From assembly GCF_963678635.1 (NCBI RefSeq), contig NC_087064.1, positions 83,013,847 to 83,077,846 on the forward strand: a DNA stretch of 64,000 nt. Direction: 5' to 3'. A program made the translations under genes and the position numbers. The notes below the pieces were generated by a model, which saw only the letters and a list, made by a program, of their open reading frames with translations, was not told the origin of the DNA and ran no database searches. This DNA is from Symsagittifera roscoffensis. Lineage: Eukaryota > Xenacoelomorpha > Acoela > Convolutidae. Below, in pieces: positions 22,390-33,218 of this stretch. Position 1 is the stretch's first letter. Every line of letters starts with the position of its first letter.

Positions 22390-25367
22390 AAAATATTTAT
22401 CGACGTCCCCGTCGATGTTGTCGGGTCTGAATTGTCCTGAGGAATGTCCAGTGGCCTGTCTGTTGCCGTCCATCCGAAAAGAGGGTCCTCTGTCTTCATG
22501 TAATTTGCCGCTGATACATCGACTTGTTGAATGCTTTGTCCTTCTCGGCTCTCGTCTTTGACATCGCGCATCCACTCTAGTATCCTCAAGTTCGTATTCT
22601 CCCTCCTCTCTATCTCGCTCTGTTCTAAATCCGTCTCCCGCTCCAGTGTCGAGTAGTCTTCCTGTGGGTAGTGTTCATTATCATCGATGATCTGCCATTC
22701 ACCATCTGCCGTCAGCTCGCCTACACTTATTAGTTCTTTGCCTATGTCATCGGGTTGTATCTTGTCGATCAGGAAGTCGCCCCCATACCTGTTGTACCTC
22801 ATGCCTGTGCGTTTGCGATTGCCACTCCTTGTCCCCGCTGGTATTGACAAGTCTGGTTCAGTCCACCTCGGCACCTCACCTTGCTCCGGATCGTTCCAAT
22901 CTTCTTCCAAAAAAGATTCCGCTTCAGAGTCCGCGTCTATTTTTTCATTGTCATCCAAACTCAATTTCTCATTGCCATCATTCTTATCTCTGGTGCCTTT
23001 TTCGTTCACTTCACATGCTGGTTCCACCAGTAGGTACTCTAGTCCCTCTATGTCCTTTGGTATACACCAGTCCTCTGGGGATGGGACATGAGGCTTCAGG
23101 TTCTCATAATGTGCTGCTCGCCCAGTACTCAAGCGGTAGAACCGTCCTTGTTGATGTACTTCAGTTATCATGAATGGTCCTCTCCATTTCTTGAGTAGTT
23201 TCTTCGTCCCTTTGGGCGGTATCACATTCTGGAAAACCCACACATACTGGCCCACTTCATATGGTTTCGCTTGTAATATCTTTTCATCATATTTCTTGTG
23301 CTGTCTCATTTGTGCCTGCGCAATGTTCCTCCTGCATAGTTCGTTTATTTCCTGCTGTCTCCTGATTGCTTCTTTCAAGCTCTTCCCTTCATACTCCGGG
23401 TGAAAGAACGTCAGGGGCATCGCTCTCTCTTTGCCTGTCAACATCATGAATGGACTGATTCCCGTCGTTGAGTGTTGAGTACTGTTGTATGCCCCTACGA
23501 CTTGCGGCAGATATTTATCCCAGTCTGTCATGTACCTAGAGCAGTATACCCTCAGCATGTTCACCAACGTTCTATTCTGTCTCTCTGCCAGCCCGTTGGT
23601 CTGAGGATGGTAAGTCGTTGAGTGTGCTTGAGCAATGTGTGACCTGTTCATTAATTCCTTAGTCAAGTCCCCCACAAAGGCCTTGCCGTTGTCTGACTGA
23701 AAAGTCATTGGACAACCATACCTTGATATCCAATGGGTTATCAAGTGGTCACAAGTCTCCTCTGCCGAAGCTGTTTGACACGGCACCGCTTCTGCCAGCT
23801 TTGTGAAGTGATCAATTATAACCAGTATCTGGTTATACCCCGACTCCGTCATACAGATCTTCTGATGGTCTATTTGATCCACTTCATTAAATTCCGAGCT
23901 TTCCACCGACTTGAGTGGGAATTTCATCTTCCTTGGGTCTTTCACTTGCAAGCATGCCAGGCATGCATTCACCCACCTCTCACAGGCTTTCCTTAATCCT
24001 GGCCAATCGAACCTGTGAAGTATTCTTTGTTGCACCTTGTCTATCCCCTGGTGCCCCATTTGGTCATGTGATCTGAACAGCACCTCTGTCTGGTACAATT
24101 GTGGTAATATGATGAGGTTGTGCTTGTGTAGTATCTTGTCCTCGTCTTTTCTCTTGCATGCTATCACCCCGTCAGCCGTGTGATAGAGTAACTCTTTCCT
24201 CTCTTTGTAGAACTGGCTCAGGATCTTGTAGCTGTCTTCTTCAAGTTCCCCTTTCTCCTTGGACCCCGTTCGGATCCATTTGGAGAGATTGCTTGTCATC
24301 TTGTCATTCTTCTGGGCTCTTATCAGGTCCGACAGCCTATATCTCGCCTTGACATGTTCCTTCAGCGCCATGATCTGCCCATTCATCTCCCCAGGGTTGT
24401 GGACGTCGTCATTCAGCTTCACGCATACTATCCTCCTTACTACCTTCATGTCATCTTCTGGCACCAGATTTGTTCTCACATTTGAATTGCATGATAGTTC
24501 CCTGAATGGCTTCCTCGAAACTGCAATCCTTTCAAGTTCTTCACCACCTCGTATTTCCTGCACGTCCAAATTGAAGGTTCCTGAGGACGGATCTGTTTGT
24601 AATTCCCTGTCGTGGTGTCTAATCTTTTCTTCTGCCAATATCATGCAGAGACTATCTTGATTGTCACTGCTCGCTTCCGAGTCCTCATCCCACATTTCAC
24701 ACTCCCCGGACAAATTTTCTCCTTCAGTGTTTTCTTCTTCCGTGGACGTGGACCGCTCCCCGGACTCTTGACCTAGTCCCAGGTATTCAGCTTCTTCCTT
24801 GAACCCCACTCTCTTTCTCCTAACTCTAGTCTGTTCCAGTAATTCGGCTGGGATCTTTTCAACCAGTGACTGCACCACTTCCTTCCCATCAAGATTAGTC
24901 ACCTTCGAGGTATTTCTATCACTAGCTGTCCCGCTTTTTTGCAGTATTGTGACTTCAGGTTCCTCCCTACAGTTTTCTTGAATCACGGGCTTATCATCTG
25001 CTAGTTTCTCGAGTAACCCCCTTAAGTCTTCGTCTATTTGTGCTTCCCCCGTCTCTACCTGGTTGAGATCGTAGCCTTTTGCTTTGAGCGGCTCCCTTAC
25101 GATCTTTGACTTGAGCATTATTCCTATCCGCATCCCTCGGTTCTTTTTCAAGATTGTTTCTTTCGTAGTATCTTTTGGTAACTCGGGGTGATCTTCTATT
25201 GGTGTGCCTGATTTGTCTAACCATCTCGTGAGAGGAAGACTGTCATACGTTTCCTTGTCCATGAAGGAGAAGCCATCCTTGATCTCAGGTCTATCTGCCT
25301 CCCTCTGTTCTTGTCTCTCGTAGAACTCCGTCTTCTTGCTCAAGCTGTCAGCATTTTGATGTTTATC
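22371..25367 (-). CDS. pol: Ty3/Gypsy pol, second half: spacer and integrase (element A)
   Basis: This frame (25343-22371, 990 codons) is in register with the RT frame upstream; one TGA at 25368-25370 separates them. The first codons (MSKKTEF) complete the RNase H end. About 300 acidic, low-complexity residues follow. Then comes the integrase: a zinc-binding HHCC domain (HDQMGH at about residue 424, CLAC at about 462), and a catalytic core with D in QIDHQK (about 491), D in QSDNGKAF (about 550) and E in LAERQNR, with exactly 35 residues between the last two, the DD35E of retroviral integrases. A GPF module (KKWRGPFMITEVHQ) lies near residue 721, typical of Ty3/Gypsy. A tail of about 230 acidic residues ends in the overlap with the macro ORF. 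Confidence 0.9.
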   Translation of the reverse strand, partial: DKHQNADSLSKKTEFYERQEQREADRPEIKDGFSFMDKETYDSLPLTRWLDKSGTPIEDHPELPKDTTKETILKKNRGMRIGIMLKSKIVREPLKAKGYDLNQVETGEAQIDEDLRGLLEKLADDKPVIQENCREEPEVTILQKSGTASDRNTSKVTNLDGKEVVQSLVEKIPAELLEQTRVRRKRVGFKEEAEYLGLGQESGERSTSTEEENTEGENLSGECEMWDEDSEASSDNQDSLCMILAEEKIRHHDRELQTDPSSGTFNLDVQEIRGGEELERIAVSRKPFRELSCNSNVRTNLVPEDDMKVVRRIVCVKLNDDVHNPGEMNGQIMALKEHVKARYRLSDLIRAQKNDKMTSNLSKWIRTGSKEKGELEEDSYKILSQFYKERKELLYHTADGVIACKRKDEDKILHKHNLIILPQLYQTEVLFRSHDQMGHQGIDKVQQRILHRFDWPGLRKACERWVNACLACLQVKDPRKMKFPLKSVESSEFNEVDQIDHQKICMTESGYNQILVIIDHFTKLAEAVPCQTASAEETCDHLITHWISRYGCPMTFQSDNGKAFVGDLTKELMNRSHIAQAHSTTYHPQTNGLAERQNRTLVNMLRVYCSRYMTDWDKYLPQVVGAYNSTQHSTTGISPFMMLTGKERAMPLTFFHPEYEGKSLKEAIRRQQEINELCRRNIAQAQMRQHKKYDEKILQAKPYEVGQYVWVFQNVIPPKGTKKLLKKWRGPFMITEVHQQGRFYRLSTGRAAHYENLKPHVPSPEDWCIPKDIEGLEYLLVEPACEVNEKGTRDKNDGNEKLSLDDNEKIDADSEAESFLEEDWNDPEQGEVPRWTEPDLSIPAGTRSGNRKRTGMRYNRYGGDFLIDKIQPDDIGKELISVGELTADGEWQIIDDNEHYPQEDYSTLERETDLEQSEIERRENTNLRILEWMRDVKDESREGQSIQQVDVSAANYMKTEDPLFGWTATDRPLDIPQDNSDPTTSTGTSINIFVRGVG

Positions 25368-28300
25368 TCATGTTCTATGCTCAATTATCATATTGTATCC
25401 GTTTAGGCGAACTATCCACCTCCCAATGTAACTTTGGTCCATTGAGTACGTCTTCAGCCAGCTTAGTGCCCTGTTGTCGACTCGCAGCTTGAATGGCTCG
25501 CTGCCTAGGTATGCCCTGTATTTCTCGACAAAGGTAACCACCGCGAACATCTCTGCTTTCGGTGCTCCGTACTTCATTTCCGTGTCACTTAGGGCTTTGC
25601 TCCCGTACGCTATTGGTCTCAAGACTGTCTTCCCGTTCCACTCTTGTTCCTGGTGGAGTATTCCCGATATCGCTACTACCGACGCGTCCGTATCCAGCAC
25701 GTACATCCCTTTCTCCGTTGGCATCCCTAGTACTGGTGCCTCGCACAACTCTTTCTTTATTCTCTGGAATGACTCTTCCGCTGCGTTGTTCCACGTGAAC
25801 TTCTTGCCCTTGTGCCTCATTAACTGTTGCATCGGATAAACCTTGTCTGCATATCCTTTGACGAATCCTGTGTAGTAATTTGCAAAACCCAGGAAGCTCA
25901 CCAACTGGTGTTCCGTTTTTGGCGATTTCCAAGTTAAAACTGCTTCTACTGCGTCTGGATCTGGTCTGATGCCGTGTTTGTCCACCATCCTGCCCAAGTA
26001 TTTTATCGAGTCCTTGAGTATCTCACACTTTGATGGTTTGCACTTCAGCCCCGACCCCTTCATGCACGCAAATACTTCGTCAAGTCTCTCAATGTGGTCC
26101 TCCAGTGTGGGTGTCGCTATTACCACGTCATCCACGTAGCACATTACCAGATTGCCGTACTTTTTCGTCACGCCTGTCAGCGCGTGTGCCATCAGCCGCT
26201 GAAACGTGGCAGTGGCATTGCATAGTCCAAACGGCATCCGTTTCCATTGAAACAGACCGAACTCGCAGGCAAACCCTGTCTTGTCCCTGTCCTGTTTCCT
26301 GAGTGGTACCTGCCAAAAGGCCGAGCCTAAATCAAGAGTCGTAAAAAATTTTGCATCACCTAACTTTGAGAGACTCTCATCAATCCTAGGTATGGGATAG
26401 GCATCCTTCACCGTGACGGAGTTCAGGTATCGAAAGTCACAACAAAACCTCAACTGGTCGCCTTTCTTTTTGGCCATCACTACTCCACACGCACACGGTG
26501 ATTTGAATGGTCCTATCATGTCATACTCTAGTAGCGTCTCAATCTCCTTTCTACACGCATCCGATTTGTGTGGGGTCATGCGCCTCGCCCCCTCCCTGTG
26601 CGGTATTGCGTTTTCCTCAAGTTCTTTTTCATGCTCAACAAAATTACAACACCCGATGTCTGCCTTGTGTCTTGAAAAAACCTCTTCGTTCCGTTCTAGT
26701 ACGTCCTTGATGGCTTCGAGCTGTTCGTCCGTTAACTTGCCTCTTAAGTGTTCAATTTCCGGTAAGACTGGTTTATCACTCTGTATTTCGTCTCTGGTGG
26801 GCCGTTCCGGAAAATTGGAACAGCTCGATAGTCCATCGTCTGTCTCTGACTTAAGTGACTTCACAAGACCTGATGAATTTTTTATTTTATTCAATCGTCT
26901 CAAGATACAAATTTTGTCCCTATGATTGGGACAATCAACAACTTCATTTTGTTTATGGTTTTCAGTCATTTCATATCGAGTTTTTACAGGTAAAGCATAT
27001 CCCAGTTTCATCCCCCTCTGTATCGTGATTGGCATGTCAAGGGTATTCAACAAGACACTCACGCAGAGGCCGCTCTTCGTGATCGAGAAGGATCTTCCTA
27101 AAACAGCAGCATTTTGACTATTTGGATTTGGGACTATGCATACCTGCTTGTTGTCACTTAGTTCATTGTAATTTTTCATTCGTAAGCTTACGATCGCCGC
27201 CTCGTTCGCCTTTAGCCTCACCCTCCTACTCAAGAATACCGGTGCTTTGGTTTTATTTGCCATTATTAAATTTACCGGTTTGATTGCGTACCTCCTATCC
27301 GGGTTCCGTATTCTGAACATTGCATTGTTTAGATCAATCGCTACATCAAAGTTCCTGATGAAGTCTCTGCCTAAAATGAATTGGGTTTTCTCATCTAGGG
27401 TTTTCTCATCTAGGTTTTCTACCACAAGAAAGCTCATCCACAGGTTACGTTCCCCCAGATTGAGTGCCATTATCGGCGTTCTGCCTAACACCCGCAGGGC
27501 CCCTTTGTTTGCAGCTGACAACCGTATTCTTGAATCTATCAAATCATCTTTGTTGAAGCCCATTCGTTCCCAAGTTTCGATTGGTATGACACTCAAGACT
27601 GCTCCCGTATCAAGTAACCCGCGTAACTGAGTCTTCTTACCATTTATGTCAAGCACATGTGCTGTCACATCTGCCTCTGTCCCGATGTGCATTGCATCTT
27701 CCTCAAGCATGGCGCAGTGTCCAATCGATCTCACTTTCAATTCTTCTTTTCCCACGTAGATTTGCCCAATTAAATCTTCATCACATGTTATCACTGTTTT
27801 CGTATAGATGTTGATACCATCTATATTTAGCATCACCTCATGTGGACCATAAGCTTCTGTGTACCTGTTATCAACACGTACCGACTTGCTACCCCCTCTC
27901 GTGAGCAGTGCCCTCAATGCTCTAGAAGTCGTTTGTGCGCTTATACAACTCAAGTAATCTGCGTACACATCAATGTGCATTATTGTCTGGTCACTTGGTT
28001 CGCTCAAGTTTCTCGTTATTTCATGGCCGCCCACAGTGATTATTGACATTATTCTTGCCCCAATCTTTGTTATGCCAAATGGCTTTCCTGTAACCATTTT
28101 TACAGTGTTGCAGTTTCCATTTTTTGTCGACCCCTCAGCTGCTTCTGGTATCGTCTGTGAGCAACTTAATGCTTCGTTCATTTTCTGTCTTTCGATTTCC
28201 TGCTTCAGCCGTTGTTCTATTTCTTTCGCTGCCAGGTCCTGTTTCACTTTGTTGATAGCCTCCGCTGCCGCCTTCTCATAATTTATTTCTAGGGCGTTCT

Positions 28301-28436
28301 TTGCCGTGGCCTCTATTGCACTATTACATTGTGTTACAGCTTTCACTGTTTTCGTCGGTAGCTTAACTTCTGCCTCATCTCTTCTGGAGTTGGTGCACTG
28401 TCTTTCGACAACGTATAGTATGTTGCTAACATCGTT
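25368..28436 (-). CDS. pol: Ty3/Gypsy pol, first half: protease, RT, RNase H (element A)
   Basis: The open frame starts at 28517, but its first residues come from the nested insertion and a misplaced gag fragment, so pol proper begins below about 28361. An aspartic protease is visible (LLDTGAVLSVIP, about residue 302). The reverse transcriptase follows with FCCDFRYLN, LDLGSAFWQ, MPFGLCNATATFQ and the catalytic YVDD (about residue 793), then RNase H with VLDTDAS, PKAEMFAV and LRVDNRALSWL. The frame ends in EHRT at a TGA; element B has CGT (arginine) there, so a CGA-to-TGA nonsense change is likely. A 15-bp tandem duplication gives LDEKTLDEKT near 27.40 kb. RT then RNase H before integrase places it in Ty3/Gypsy rather than Copia. 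Confidence 0.92.
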   Translation of the reverse strand, partial: NDVSNILYVVERQCTNSRRDEAEVKLPTKTVKAVTQCNSAIEATAKNALEINYEKAAAEAINKVKQDLAAKEIEQRLKQEIERQKMNEALSCSQTIPEAAEGSTKNGNCNTVKMVTGKPFGITKIGARIMSIITVGGHEITRNLSEPSDQTIMHIDVYADYLSCISAQTTSRALRALLTRGGSKSVRVDNRYTEAYGPHEVMLNIDGINIYTKTVITCDEDLIGQIYVGKEELKVRSIGHCAMLEEDAMHIGTEADVTAHVLDINGKKTQLRGLLDTGAVLSVIPIETWERMGFNKDDLIDSRIRLSAANKGALRVLGRTPIMALNLGERNLWMSFLVVENLDEKTLDEKTQFILGRDFIRNFDVAIDLNNAMFRIRNPDRRYAIKPVNLIMANKTKAPVFLSRRVRLKANEAAIVSLRMKNYNELSDNKQVCIVPNPNSQNAAVLGRSFSITKSGLCVSVLLNTLDMPITIQRGMKLGYALPVKTRYEMTENHKQNEVVDCPNHRDKICILRRLNKIKNSSGLVKSLKSETDDGLSSCSNFPERPTRDEIQSDKPVLPEIEHLRGKLTDEQLEAIKDVLERNEEVFSRHKADIGCCNFVEHEKELEENAIPHREGARRMTPHKSDACRKEIETLLEYDMIGPFKSPCACGVVMAKKKGDQLRFCCDFRYLNSVTVKDAYPIPRIDESLSKLGDAKFFTTLDLGSAFWQVPLRKQDRDKTGFACEFGLFQWKRMPFGLCNATATFQRLMAHALTGVTKKYGNLVMCYVDDVVIATPTLEDHIERLDEVFACMKGSGLKCKPSKCEILKDSIKYLGRMVDKHGIRPDPDAVEAVLTWKSPKTEHQLVSFLGFANYYTGFVKGYADKVYPMQQLMRHKGKKFTWNNAAEESFQRIKKELCEAPVLGMPTEKGMYVLDTDASVVAISGILHQEQEWNGKTVLRPIAYGSKALSDTEMKYGAPKAEMFAVVTFVEKYRAYLGSEPFKLRVDNRALSWLKTYSMDQSYIGRWIVRLNGYNMIIEHRT

Positions 28437-28934
28437 AGTAGTAGAAGAGTGAGGGAGAGTGGGGGGGGGTGCCTGGAAATTTGGAAATGCTTGTAAAAAA
28501 AATTGATATTTTTTCAAAAAACTTCAAAACACGATATGATTTGATATAATTTTATAATAATAACTATTATATTAGATGATGCTTTTTTAGAAACTGTACT
28601 CAATCTAGCTTAAACTATGCTGAAACCTACTGAAACTTTTAAAAAATTTTCAAGTTTTTGGAGAAAAATTGCAAAAATTTCAAGTATTTGGAAAAATTGC
28701 AAAAATTTCAAGTATTTGGAACAAACTGCAAATTTTTGGAAAAAATTGCAGAAATCTCATAATTTTGGTTAATGTATTGTTGTTTTTGATCTAATTTTAA
28801 ACATACTTTTACGTATTGGTTATAAAAATAAGCTAAGATTGTATTTTAATTGGCATTATGTTGAGACAATGATACAAAATTTTGAATAAAAAAAATGACT
28901 TTTTCCACAATTTTTTCTCAATATATTGAAATAC

Positions 28935-31447
28935 AATGAAGTTTACCTTAATTTGAGCTAAATACTTGGTTATACAATGCTCTAAACACTGAAAAAAAGG
29001 TTCATAGTAGCAGAATCAATATTGAAACTTCCGGAAAACAGTGAAATTAGTTGTAATTTTTGAAAAGGTAAAATGAAAATTAATCAAATTTACATGAAAT
29101 TTTCCATATCGAACTTTTTATTTTGGTTTTTAACTAAATGTTTTTGTCCAGTTCAGGGATGATTTTTAGGAATCTCAATTCAAATGAACATTAAGCGCAA
29201 TATTCTATGAAATTTCTAAATCAAACTCCATGATTCAACTCCTCCTCACTTTTTTCTCATTGAATTACCCAAATTTGTACAAAAATTAAAATTTGTGGGA
29301 AATTTTTTATTTTAAAATTTAGAAATTTCAGATTATTGATAAAAAATGAACAGTTTATTGCTAAAATTGTTTAAAATGGTATAAATGTTTCTTAGAAATT
29401 TATTCGATATTGGGTCAAATTCAACAAAAAATTTTTTTCATAACTGATGATTATCTCTCTGTTGCTTCTGCAACATAACTTTCAAGATTTTCCGTAGAGT
29501 TTTTCCATGTTTTAAAGTTATTCTTGCTTTCTGTTTAATACATGTTTTCGCTATTGAACACACCCTACTAGAAAAGTTAGTCAAAATTGGAGTATTTAGG
29601 AGGAAAATAGTATCAATTGAACGAACAATTTGCTGGCAGAGATGAAATTAGAACTGATACCGTATGATTATTACAATAAAAAATGTTAATATCTTCCTCA
29701 AGGTTCTCCTGTTCAGTTGCTATCGTAAACTATTTAAGCAGAAATACACATTTTGGGATCAATAACTATCACTTTTCTTGCAAAATAGTTATTAACTCGC
29801 TTTTTTTCTTAAATTTTGACGGAAATTTTCTCAAAAATATCCAAGTGAGGAAGAATTTGTGCTAGTTAAAGCATTCAAAAATATATGTACACAATGAGAA
29901 TATAAAGGTGTATTTTTACGATCTAAGAACAAATTAGGAGCAGCTCTATTAGTTATAATCTGAAAATCTCCGGAAATACGCAAGAGAAACTAGTTCCTAA
30001 CATATACAATATAAAAACTTCTGAAAGAGCGAGTCTCAAAAAATTGATTTATCAAAGCAAATCAAGGTGCAAACTGGTATAATTGTGTAATTTTCCGATT
30101 TTATTAAGAGAAAAACTCTATGTAGTAAAAATGTAGTAATGTATTGTATATAGTGTTGTATATTCTATGTAGTATTGTGTATGTATGTAGCAAGGAAAAG
30201 TAGATCTTGAAAGCAAGTTTTCGATTTATGCTTTATGTATCTTCTTCCAAAAGATGCCGAATTGTTTTTGCTTCTCAAAAATTATCCTCAAAATATTTGA
30301 TCTTTCATATAAAGTACCTAATATATCAAATGATAACAATTTTTTCTAATGAATTACGCATAAATATAAGACTTTGAGAATTTTTATGTCGGATTTTTTC
30401 TCAAGATATACTTTATAAGCTAAATTTTAGTAAAATTATCTCAAATCTCTTACGGAATAAATTGAATTTCTATCTCATTTTAGCATTTTCTCAGTTTCTG
30501 CTTCATCTACTATCTACCAAATGAATTCAATTTGAGCAAATTTTTACTTGAAAAATGAATTTTAGATGGAAAAATGTATCGTTTCAACGAACGTTCAATA
30601 ATCCGAAGCTGAATTAATACCATAAATCTTTTCTAAAAAGCTTTAAAGAATTTTCTCAACCTCATAACTGTATAATGCTGTTTTAAATCTGAATTTCTCT
30701 TTTAGACTAAATTTTTAGTTGGAATGATGTATATCATTATCTTGAAACTTTCAAAGTTTAGCAAAATATACATTTTTTCCAGGTCATTTATCAATTTCTT
30801 TTCTGAAATCATCAAAAAATCAATAGACTAATATAATTCTTAATAAGTCAAACCACATTATCTGCTTAAAAAGCTCTGCTCTGTGAACACTTTTACAAGC
30901 ACTAAACAAGGAAAACTTGTTTAGTGCTTGTAAAACAAAATGAAGTTTACCTTAATTTGAGCTAAATACTTGGTTATACAATGCTCTAAACACTGAAAAA
31001 AAGGTTCATAGTAGCAGAATCAATATTGAAACTTCCGGAAAACAGTGAAATTAGTTGTAATTTTTGAAAAGGTAAAATGAAAATTAATCAAATTTACATG
31101 AAATTTTCCATATCGAACTTTTTATTTTGGTTTTTAACTAAATGTTTTTGTCCAGTTCAGGGATGATTTTTAGGAATCTCAATTCAAATGAACATTAAGC
31201 GCAATATTCTATGAAATTTCTAAATCAAACTCCATGATTCAACTCCTCCTCACTTTTTTCTCATTGAATTACCCAAATTTGTACAAAAATTAAAATTTGT
31301 GGGAAATTTTTTATGTTAAAATTTAGAAATTTCAGATTATTGATAAAAAATGAACAGTTTATTGCTAAAATTGTTTAAAATGGTATAAATGTTTCTTAGA
31401 AATTTATTCGATATTGGGTCAAATTCAACAAAAATTTTTTTTCATAA
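28935..31447. repeat. 0.5-kb direct duplication inside the left arm
   Basis: The segments 28935-29446 and 30939-31447 are near-identical direct copies, both starting 'aatgaagtttaccttaat'. The second copy begins right after a hairpin at 30896-30929 ('caagcactaaacaagg' facing its own complement), which looks like a fold-back junction. Confidence 0.88.
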
Positions 31448-31700
31448 TCTCAACCAATCAGAATTGAGCTTCAATATTCATGTGATTTTCGACAAATTCA
31501 ATGACCAACAATCAGAATTGAGCTTCAAAAGTCATGTAATTTTCAAGAAATTTAATGTCAACCTATCAGATCAGAATTGAGCTTCAAAAGTCATGTAATT
31601 TTCAACAAATTCAATGTCAACCTATCAGAATTGAGCTTCAAAAGTCATGAAATTTTCAAGAAATTTAATGTCAACCAATCAGAGTTGATCTCTTCTTCTC
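31445..31700. repeat. about 55-bp tandem repeat with CCAAT-type cores
   Basis: Four to five units repeat 'ccaatcagaattgagcttc' or 'tatcagaattgagcttc', then 'aaaagtcatgtaattttc' and 'aatttaatgtcaa'. The inverted equivalent is in the right arm at about 41640-41880. The core 'ccaatcag' resembles a CCAAT box. Confidence 0.75.
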
Positions 31701-31999
31701 ATGATTTTTTTAACAATTTTTTTAAAATTTGTAGATTTTGAGGATACTTTCACAGACATTATTTGTGTTAATAACCAATCAGAATGAAGTAATCACAGAT
31801 TTTAAAAAACTTTGTAGATCAGAACCAGACTATGTTTATGAAACTTCTTAATCAATAAATTTTATTGAATTTTTCCAACATAACTAAGATTTGAAATTCG
31901 ATACCCTAGTAGGATAAATGAGATTTCTTGTCTACTTTAAATTGTTTTTTCGATATTCAATTCAAATTTTGAAATTTCGATCAAAATTTTTTCGTGGTA

Positions 32000-32009
32000 A
32001 TGACGTCAT
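32000..32009. promoter_or_regulatory. palindromic CRE-like site ATGACGTCAT
   Basis: A perfect TGACGTCA (32001-32008) lies about 100 bases upstream of the ATG at 32110 of the left-edge cargo gene and just inside the left arm. This is the consensus for CREB/ATF-type bZIP factors. A single site can occur by chance. Confidence 0.35.
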
Positions 32010-32109
32010 TCCTTCGAAATTTCTAGAATTTTCCAGAAAAAATTTCAACCAATCAGAACTAAGCAGTTTCTAGACATAACTTTGGATCCAAAATACTCAT
32101 TTTTGAAGA

Positions 32110-32663
32110 ATGTCAATTAAAAAGCATTTGAACTTCCTTGAATTACTCTACAGGAAAAAAAGAAAATATTCCGTGTACCTTTTGATAATTTTTTGGACGT
32201 CTTTATTGTACAAAGTAGAGTTATCCGACTAAGTAAAGGTCTCTTCAGAGAAACTTACTCAATCAAAGAGTTTACTTTTGATTCACATATTGCGTATCAA
32301 AGTTTTAAACTTACGGCGGAATTACACCTCACAAGGAAAGAAATTTTATTTATTCTCGAGAATTTGAAATTGATCAAAAAATCGTACGATAATATATCAA
32401 AAACTCTTTTTATCCCCTATCCAAATCCCAAAATTGTAAAAACCCCTCAGCAAAATTCTTTATTCCTTCATTTCTCTAAAGATTTTCAAAGTTCAAAATC
32501 CTGCTTGATTCGGTTTGGAATCAGATTTCCAGAAGTCTGCTTTGAAAAATTCGTCAACTTTGAGTTATCTTCCCAAATTTACATCAAAATAAAAGAACTT
32601 GACTATCTACTCAAAAATCAGCAATTTCTCATTCATTACATACAAAAAATTCAATTAATTTGA
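32110..32663 (+). pseudogene. left-edge cargo gene, PC4-like two-domain protein, frame broken or spliced
   Basis: The long frame 32144-32663 has no in-frame ATG. An ATG at 32110 opens another frame (MSIKKHLNFLELL) that ends at about 32232, so a frameshift or an unseen splice is needed. The long frame looks coding: it holds two similar segments, each a set of beta-type strands followed by a helix (TAELHLTRKEILFILENL and FVNFELSSQIYIKIKELDYLL). This pattern recurs in the 190-aa cargo protein and resembles PC4-type single-stranded-DNA-binding domains. That relation is tentative and was judged by eye. Its stop overlaps the start of the small hydrophobic ORF (TGATG). Confidence 0.4.
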
Positions 32664-32827
32664 TGAAAAAAGTTGCAGAGATGTTATTTTTATTAATTTT
32701 CTTTCTTTTGTTACTTATATCAGCAATATTTCTTATTTTTACTGCAAACAACTTTTGGTCATTTATTTTTGCAATTGCTTCTGTGTATATTTTTACTTAT
32801 TTGGAAGTCCTTAAAAGGGTCTTCTGA
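32663..32827 (+). CDS. 54-aa hydrophobic protein, one or two membrane spans
   Basis: The ATG at 32663 overlaps the stop of the upstream gene in the string TGATG. The product starts MKKVAEM and then has an almost unbroken hydrophobic stretch (LFLLIFFLLLISAIFLIF), a short NNFW turn, and a second hydrophobic stretch (FIFAIASVYIF). Copies of this ORF occur at 34758-34898 and 36855-36995, differing by several silent and conservative changes but all open and all hydrophobic. A role in membranes is inferred from composition only. It could be a chance frame in AT-rich DNA, though the triple conservation argues against that. Confidence 0.4.
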   Translation: MKKVAEMLFLLIFFLLLLISAIFLIFTANNFWSFIFAIASVYIFTYLEVLKRVF

Positions 32828-33000
32828 TTGGATACGACAACTAGAACAAAAATGAATTTTTCGTGATTGGAAACGACAATACCCAAAATGGAGCTTTGTT
32901 TCCGATTGGACACGACTTTTATCCAAGAATCCCATAAAAGGAAGCTGAAATTTAATTGGACACGACTACAATCCAAATAAGGAAAATCCATTCTGATTGG
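32826..33000 (+). promoter_or_regulatory. array of five GATTGG motifs upstream of small-protein gene, unit 1
   Basis: The motifs begin at 32826, 32865, 32904, 32954 (AATTGG) and 32995, with 39-50 base spacing. The first four are followed by a conserved ACGAC at the same distance (GATTGGAnACGAC). GATTGG is the complement of a CCAAT box, the site of NF-Y. Equivalent arrays precede the gene in units 2 (about 34909-35085) and 3 (about 37006-37182). Position and repetition suggest a promoter module. The factor is inferred. Confidence 0.5.
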
Positions 33001-33218
33001 TTAAAACCACTATTTCCAGTTGAAGGTACCCCTAACTCCTAACTAAAAATCATTTTATTTTCAACTTAACTACCGTCAACTACCTCCTCTCTCAGCTCTA
33101 AATACAATAATTTCAACTTAACCACAGTCAACTTTCACCCTCAACTGTTAATCTTGTTTTTACTCATTAACTCAACTTATTGCTCAAAATGATCTTCTCA
33201 GTACAAAACAACAACCTT

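Larger units (their letters stand above)
28582..31990. repeat. left inverted arm of the nested unit
   Basis: The stretch 28582-30920 matches the reverse complement of about 42790-45125, and 31445-31990 matches the reverse complement of about 41330-41880. For example, 'gaaactgtactcaatctag' at 28590 has its complement near 45105. Between the two matching blocks this arm carries an extra 0.5-kb copy of its own 28935-29446 (at 30939-31447) in place of the zinc-finger gene found in the right arm. The innermost part is a run of short repeats built on 'ccaatcagaattgagcttc'. I see no gene of its own here. Confidence 0.85.
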
